A stretch of 64,000 nucleotides of DNA. Source: Lentiprolixibacter aurantiacus (GTDB lineage: Bacteria > Bacteroidota > Bacteroidia > Flavobacteriales > Flavobacteriaceae). Where the stretch lies: the NCBI RefSeq assembly GCF_026241225.1, contig NZ_JAPFQP010000004.1, positions 434,001 to 498,000 on the forward strand. The letters are read 5' to 3'. The notes under the pieces were generated by a model. It was not told the DNA's origin. It worked only from the letters and a program-made list of their open reading frames with translations, and searched no databases. Made by a program: the position numbers and the translations under genes. This document shows positions 59,336 to 64,000 of this stretch, in pieces; positions within the stretch are counted from its first letter, which is position 1, and each line of letters starts with the position of its first letter.

Positions 59336-61123
59336 TTACATCCTATCCGGGACCTGTATACCCAGCAAACCAAACGCAGAGGCAATAACCTCACCAATCT
59401 TGGCCGTCAACTGTACCCTGAAACGGCGCTTATCTGAGTCAGACTCCCCTAAAATGGAAACCTGCTGGTAGAAGGAATTGAATTCTTTCACCAGGTCATA
59501 AGTATAATTAGCAATGAGGGCCGGACTGTATTGCTCGGCTGCATTATCCACAATCTCAGGAAATAAAAGCAAACCTTTGAGCAATTCCCTTTCCTTAGGA
59601 TGCAGTTCTATAGCTGTAACCAGGGTTTCCTTTAATTGAACCTCTTTGGGATCTGCCTTCCTCAAAATGGATTGTATACGGGCATAGGTATATTGAACGA
59701 ATGGCCCCGTATTCCCCTGAAAATCTACAGATTCCTCCGGGTTAAACAAGATGCGCTTCCTGGGGTCTACCTTAAGGATATAGTATTTTAAGGCCCCAAG
59801 CCCGATTATGCGGTACAGGGCCTGTTTTTCTTCCTCATTGTAATCGTCCAGTTTGCCCAATTCCATGGAAATCGCCTGGGCTGTTCTGGCCATTTCATCC
59901 ATCAGGTCATCTGCATCTACCACCGTTCCCTCCCGGCTCTTCATTTTACCACTTGGCAAATCCACCATGCCATAACTGAGGTGGTACAGCTGATCTGCCC
60001 AGGAGTATCCCAGTTTTTTCATGATCAGGAAGAGTACTTTGAAGTGGTAATCCTGCTCGTTACCCACGGTATATACCATACCTTCAATCTCCGGATGGTT
60101 CTCAGCCCTCATAATTGCGGTTCCAATATCCTGTGTCATATAAACAGCAGTACCATCTGCCCGTAGCACAATCTTTTCATCAAGACCGTCTTCCGTCAGG
60201 TCTATCCAGACACTTCCATCGGGTTTTTTATAAAAAACACCCTGGTCCAGCCCTTTCTGTACCACATCCTTGCCCAGCAAATAGGTGTCACTTTCGTAGT
60301 ATAGCTCGTCGAAATCCACCCCCATGGCACGATAGGTTTCATCGAACCCTTTATAAACCCAGCCATTCATGGTTTTCCATAAATCCACTATCTCCGGATC
60401 GCCAGATTCCCATTTTCTTAGCATTTCCTGTGCCTCTACCAGCATGGGGGCCTGTTTTTCGGCTTGTTCTTTATCCATTCCCCCCGCGATAAGGTCGGAT
60501 ACCTCTTGTTTATATGCTTTATCAAAGGCCACGTAGTAATTGCCTACCAGCTTATCGCCTTTAATTCCTGCACTTTCGGGGGTCTCTCCCTTGCCAAACT
60601 TCTTCCATGCAAGCATGCTCTTGCAGATATGGATCCCCCGGTCGTTAATGATCTGGGTTTTATACACCTTTTTGCCAGCAGCCTTAAGTATTTCAGATAC
60701 GGAATACCCTAGCAAGATATTGCGCAGGTGTCCGAGGTGAAGCGGCTTGTTGGTATTGGGAGAAGAATATTCCACCATTACCGAACCTGTACTTTCCTCC
60801 TTGTGAAAACCAAACCTGGCATCTTTCTTCACAACATTAAAGGCATCTACATAATAGCGGTCACTGATTTCCAGGTTTAAAAAGCCCTTGATCACGTTGA
60901 AATCGTCCACCTCATCCACATGTTTTTTGAGGTATTCCCCTATTTCACGCCCAATTGCCTCCGGATTCCCTTTTATATAACGCAGCATGGGGAATACCAC
61001 AAGGGTAATATCTCCTGTAAAATCCTTACGGGTTGGCTGCAATTCCACCGTTGGGATATCGACTCCTTTCAATGTAGATACCGCCTCTTGAACGCGGATG
61101 CTAAGCAGGGAATTCAAATCCAT
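59336..61123 (-). CDS. argS: arginyl-tRNA synthetase
   Basis: 595 residues from MDLNSLLSIRVQEAV. Class I motifs: HLGHLRN (HIGH type) and GKMKSREGTVV (KMSKS type); C-terminal DALR anticodon domain (GPFVQYTYARIQSIL). An upstream in-frame ATG at 61183 would give a 20-residue extension, but a TAGTTTTG promoter element at 61152-61145 lies inside it. Charges tRNA-Arg. Confidence 0.97.
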   Translation of the reverse strand: MDLNSLLSIRVQEAVSTLKGVDIPTVELQPTRKDFTGDITLVVFPMLRYIKGNPEAIGREIGEYLKKHVDEVDDFNVIKGFLNLEISDRYYVDAFNVVKKDARFGFHKEESTGSVMVEYSSPNTNKPLHLGHLRNILLGYSVSEILKAAGKKVYKTQIINDRGIHICKSMLAWKKFGKGETPESAGIKGDKLVGNYYVAFDKAYKQEVSDLIAGGMDKEQAEKQAPMLVEAQEMLRKWESGDPEIVDLWKTMNGWVYKGFDETYRAMGVDFDELYYESDTYLLGKDVVQKGLDQGVFYKKPDGSVWIDLTEDGLDEKIVLRADGTAVYMTQDIGTAIMRAENHPEIEGMVYTVGNEQDYHFKVLFLIMKKLGYSWADQLYHLSYGMVDLPSGKMKSREGTVVDADDLMDEMARTAQAISMELGKLDDYNEEEKQALYRIIGLGALKYYILKVDPRKRILFNPEESVDFQGNTGPFVQYTYARIQSILRKADPKEVQLKETLVTAIELHPKERELLKGLLLFPEIVDNAAEQYSPALIANYTYDLVKEFNSFYQQVSILGESDSDKRRFRVQLTAKIGEVIASAFGLLGIQVPDRM

Positions 61124-61144
61124 AATAATGCCTGATTGAAGATG

Positions 61145-61152
61145 CAAAACTA
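61145..61152 (-). promoter_or_regulatory. -7 element of argS
   Basis: TAGTTTTG on the minus strand, exact TAnnTTTG match, 21 bp before the ATG at 61123. It rules out the upstream ATG as start. Confidence 0.5.
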
Positions 61153-61275
61153 CATAAATTTTAAGCTTTCTCGGGGATAACATATTTTTAGGAATTCCCT
61201 GCCTTTCTAATCCCTACCTTTATAATCTATAATCAATGGTAACAGGGATAAGCCCGAAGCTCATAGTAAAGATTT

Positions 61276-61701
61276 ATGCTTGCAAACGTTTCCTACTCCA
61301 ACAAAGAACTTGATAAGAAGATTACCGATAGCGTGGGAAAACCATTCACCCTGAAGGAAAGGTGGAAATTAGGAGGCATAGGCTCGCCTAAACTTTTCAT
61401 AACATCCTGCAGTGTGGAGATCGGGAACCTGCTTAACCTTGACAATAACCTGAATACCTGCAATATTGAACTGAGGCCCAAGGGGATCATCCTAAGGTTC
61501 CGTTCTTTGCTTGAAACCTATGCCCTGATCGTTCCGTATTATAAACTTAGTGTTTACAAAGGGGAGGCGCAGGTGTATTCGATCTACAGGGATCACTACT
61601 TTGTAAAGATCAAAAGTGACACCAAGGCCATCAGGCAATTCTTTAAGAAAATGATGGACTACAAAGCCGACAACACTCCTACTTCTATTGAAGATCTTTA
61701 A
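61276..61701 (+). CDS. conserved hypothetical protein
   Basis: 141 residues, soluble, no signal peptide. It contains a segment with cysteines (FITSCSVEIGNLLNLDN, NTCNIELRPKG) and a C-terminal charged tail. I recognise no family. It is 3 bp upstream of the SDR/DUF2867 gene and almost surely cotranscribed, so a shared function is likely. TACCTTTA at 61215-61222 may be its promoter. Confidence 0.6.
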   Translation: MLANVSYSNKELDKKITDSVGKPFTLKERWKLGGIGSPKLFITSCSVEIGNLLNLDNNLNTCNIELRPKGIILRFRSLLETYALIVPYYKLSVYKGEAQVYSIYRDHYFVKIKSDTKAIRQFFKKMMDYKADNTPTSIEDL

Positions 61702-61704
61702 AGC

Positions 61705-63129
61705 ATGAAGATACTACTCACAGGTGCCAATGGATATATCGGAATGCGATTGCTGCCGTTATTGCTTAAAATGGGCCATGAGGTAGTTTGTGCGGTACGC
61801 AACGCCGAAAGGCTTTCCATTGACGAGGAAACGAGGGCTCAGGTTGAGATAATAGAAATTGACTTCCTCAAGGAAGTAATACCCGGTATAATCCCGGCGG
61901 ATATTGATGTGGCCTATTTCCTCATCCATTCCATGAGTACCTCAACCCGGGATTTTGACGAGATGGAAGCTACCACCGCCAGGAATTTCAATACCTATCT
62001 CAAGGACACCCGGGTGAAACAAGTGATCTACCTGAGCGGAATCGTGAACGATGAGAACCTGTCCAAACATCTCTGGTCCCGGAAGAATGTTGAAGACATC
62101 CTGAACGAAGGGAATTTTAACCTTACCGTGCTCAGGGCTGGAATTATTGTTGGTTCCGGAAGTTCTTCTTTTGAGATCATCAGGGACCTTTGTGAGAAAC
62201 TTCCCTTTATGATCACCCCTAAATGGGTTTTGACAAAAACCCAACCCATAGCCATCAGGGATGTGATGCGTTTTCTCACGGGTGTAATTGGAAGGCAGGA
62301 TACCTATAATCAGTCTTTTGACATAGCCGGACCAGACGTTCTTACTTATAAGGAGATGCTAAAGGGATATGCCAGAGTTCGGGGCTTCAAGAACTGGATA
62401 CTTACCGTGCCCATCATGACACCAAAACTTTCCTCTTACTGGCTGTATTTTGTCACCTCCACCTCCTATAAACTAGCCCTCAACCTTGTTGACAGCATGA
62501 AAATTGAAGTGGTGGCCCGGGATAACCGCCTCGAAAAAATGCTGGGAATCCAGACCCACACCTATGAGGAAGCAATTAAAATGGCTTTTAAGCGAATTGA
62601 GCAAAACCTTGTTGTGAGCAGTTGGAAAGACAGTATGGTTAGTGGCCGATTTAACACCAGCCTCGAAAAATACATTCAGGTTCCCAGGTTTGGGGTGCTC
62701 AAAGACGAAAAAATGATCAGGGTTGAAGACCCGAAACGCGTGCTTAATAACATATGGAAAATTGGAGGAGAAACCGGATGGTATTACGGGAACTGGCTGT
62801 GGAAACTCAGGGGGTTACTGGATAAATTCACGGGCGGCGTGGGATTAAGGCGTGGCCGCACTCATCCGGACCGGATCTATCCGGGAGATTCCCTTGATTT
62901 TTGGCGGGTACTGCTTGCCGACCGCAAAAAGAAAAGGTTACTGTTGTTTGCCGAAATGCGCCTGCCAGGGGAAGCCTGGCTGGAATTCCGAATTGATGAT
63001 GAAAACAATTTGCATCAGGTAGCCACATTCCGGCCCAGGGGGTTGAAGGGCAGACTATACTGGTATTGCGTGCTCCCTTTCCACTATTTTATCTTTGGGG
63101 GAATGATCAGAAATATAGCCCGCGCCTGA
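61705..63129 (+). CDS. SDR-family oxidoreductase with DUF2867 domain
   Basis: 474 residues. N-terminal NAD(P)-binding domain: LLTGANGYIGMRLLPLL (GxxGxxG-type), IYLSGIVNDE, and WSRKNVEDIL. C-terminal DUF2867 domain (from about 320) with GRTHPDRIYPGDSLDFW, ends in YFIFGGMIRNIA. Related proteins of this fusion occur in many bacteria; their reaction is unknown. Second gene of an operon with 61276. Confidence 0.8.
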   Translation: MKILLTGANGYIGMRLLPLLLKMGHEVVCAVRNAERLSIDEETRAQVEIIEIDFLKEVIPGIIPADIDVAYFLIHSMSTSTRDFDEMEATTARNFNTYLKDTRVKQVIYLSGIVNDENLSKHLWSRKNVEDILNEGNFNLTVLRAGIIVGSGSSSFEIIRDLCEKLPFMITPKWVLTKTQPIAIRDVMRFLTGVIGRQDTYNQSFDIAGPDVLTYKEMLKGYARVRGFKNWILTVPIMTPKLSSYWLYFVTSTSYKLALNLVDSMKIEVVARDNRLEKMLGIQTHTYEEAIKMAFKRIEQNLVVSSWKDSMVSGRFNTSLEKYIQVPRFGVLKDEKMIRVEDPKRVLNNIWKIGGETGWYYGNWLWKLRGLLDKFTGGVGLRRGRTHPDRIYPGDSLDFWRVLLADRKKKRLLLFAEMRLPGEAWLEFRIDDENNLHQVATFRPRGLKGRLYWYCVLPFHYFIFGGMIRNIARA

Positions 63130-63201
63130 AAAAAGTTACATTTCCAGGTTACTTTTTTAACCCCTGCCTCGTCTATGACTATGAATGATATTTCTTCCGC
63201 T

Positions 63202-64000
63202 ATGAAAATCAGTAAAGTTGCTTGCTTTGCCCTATTCAGTTTATTAACCCTCCAGGGATATACACAGGACCTTACGGCCAAACTGGTGGATAGCAAAACC
63301 GGACAGGGAATCCCCTATGCCACAATCCGGTTCGATACCAATTCCGGTATCATCACCAATGAAGAAGGCCTGTTTTCACTCAGGTGGAGTGCTATTCCTG
63401 AAAACCAGGATTCCCTATATATATCCTGCATGGGGTATGAAAAACTGGCTATTTCCATCCAAAGAATTTCAGACAGTATTATTAAGATCTCTCCAAAAGC
63501 GATTGACCTGGATGAAGTCTTCCTTTTCGACCGGGAAATGGAAGTAGAAGACATCATTGAACAGGTAATAGAAAGGCTCCCCTATAATTATAATAAGCAG
63601 CCGGTAAAACAACGTATGTTTTTCAGGCAAAGCAGCCTGAACAATCTCAATAAATTTGAAATCGATTTTAAAAAATCGACCATAGCAGAACTAAATGAGA
63701 AATTCCTGGATAGTGTCACAGGCCTTATTCCAAGAAGTTCGGCTTATTACACAGAGAGCTTGTGCGATTTTTACAGAACCCCTGAGGAACACAAATTGTA
63801 CATAGAAAAGGCCGCCGAACTGTATGACAAGAACAACGAGGGATCCATGGATGCCCTGTCTGAAAAGATGGAACGAATATTCAGGGAAAATGTAAAACCC
63901 AACTCCTACCTGAAGATCAAATCCGGGATCTTTGGCACCAAAATGGAGCTGGATTCGGTTTTTGATGCTGAGGATGAGGAGGCAAAAGAATCAGAACCCG
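63202..64000 (+). CDS. carboxypeptidase-regulatory-like domain protein (cut at right edge)
   Basis: Runs off the window after about 266 residues. The signal peptide is CFALFSLLTLQGYTQD after MKISKVA; upstream in-frame ATGs at 63175 and 63181 are less likely. A CarboxypepD_reg-like domain follows (LTAKLVDSKTGQGIPYATIRF ... SCMGYEKLAIS). The rest of the visible part, rich in Glu/Lys, has no domain I recognise. Many such flavobacterial proteins are outer-membrane associated. Confidence 0.75.
   Translation, partial: MKISKVACFALFSLLTLQGYTQDLTAKLVDSKTGQGIPYATIRFDTNSGIITNEEGLFSLRWSAIPENQDSLYISCMGYEKLAISIQRISDSIIKISPKAIDLDEVFLFDREMEVEDIIEQVIERLPYNYNKQPVKQRMFFRQSSLNNLNKFEIDFKKSTIAELNEKFLDSVTGLIPRSSAYYTESLCDFYRTPEEHKLYIEKAAELYDKNNEGSMDALSEKMERIFRENVKPNSYLKIKSGIFGTKMELDSVFDAEDEEAKESEP

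Overview
The window is a gene-dense stretch of a marine flavobacterial (Bacteroidota, Flavobacteriaceae) chromosome. The evidence is: promoters of the Bacteroidota type (TAnnTTTG about 7 bp before transcription starts); many lipoproteins and signal peptides of flavobacterial style; a TonB-dependent receptor with its own ECF sigma/FecR pair; a tmRNA encoding a GESNYALAA tag; and a DTE-type proteorhodopsin next to a blh carotene oxygenase gene. I cannot name the species. No rRNA, tRNA, CRISPR array, prophage or insertion sequence is visible.

Layout. 0-5.5 kb: partial OmpA-type outer-membrane gene, a plug-less beta-barrel gene and a 1006-residue TPR gene. 5.6-14 kb: housekeeping genes (ftsE, NUDIX, polyphosphate glucokinase, typA, kdsA, a PHP phosphoesterase, a saccharopine/alanine dehydrogenase-like enzyme). 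14.1-16.7 kb: tmRNA, three copies of a hairpin repeat and a small GIY-YIG nuclease gene, then a class V aminotransferase. 16.8-25.4 kb: envelope genes (porin-like barrel, serine hydrolase, DUF481 barrel, MscS channel, universal stress protein) and an MBOAT/SGNH acyl-transfer pair. 25.4-28.3 kb: FMN 2-hydroxyacid dehydrogenase and an exonuclease/GIY-YIG fusion. 28.3-33.1 kb: a sulfur/persulfide cluster (small membrane proteins, DUF2892, MBL-rhodanese, SulP transporter, Crp/Fnr regulator) with matching palindromes before individual genes. 33.1-51.4 kb: mixed metabolism and envelope genes (aldose epimerase, cysteine synthase-like, LolE-like, NamZ-like, QueE, HerA-like ATPase, esterases, folD, ffh). 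51.5-59.3 kb: lipoprotein / ECF sigma / FecR / TonB receptor, blh and proteorhodopsin. 59.3-64 kb: argS, a conserved unknown, an SDR/DUF2867 protein and a partial carboxypeptidase-regulatory-like protein.

How genes work together. The clearest circuit is at 51.5-57.6 kb. An identical pair of decamers, GTAGGGTAGA and TTGTTATAAG, separated by exactly 11 nt, lies upstream of both fecR and the divergent repeat-built lipoprotein gene, but not of the sigma gene, which has a housekeeping-type promoter. This suggests one ECF sigma factor drives fecR-tonB receptor and the lipoprotein together. Next to it, blh (retinal synthesis) and proteorhodopsin are divergent over 87 bp with interlocking promoters. 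In the sulfur cluster, GTAA-N6-TTAC palindromes sit before sulP and the MBL-rhodanese gene, each overlapping the previous gene's stop codon; they are the natural candidate sites for the cluster's cysteine-rich Crp/Fnr regulator. Both circuits are read from sequence only and are inferences.
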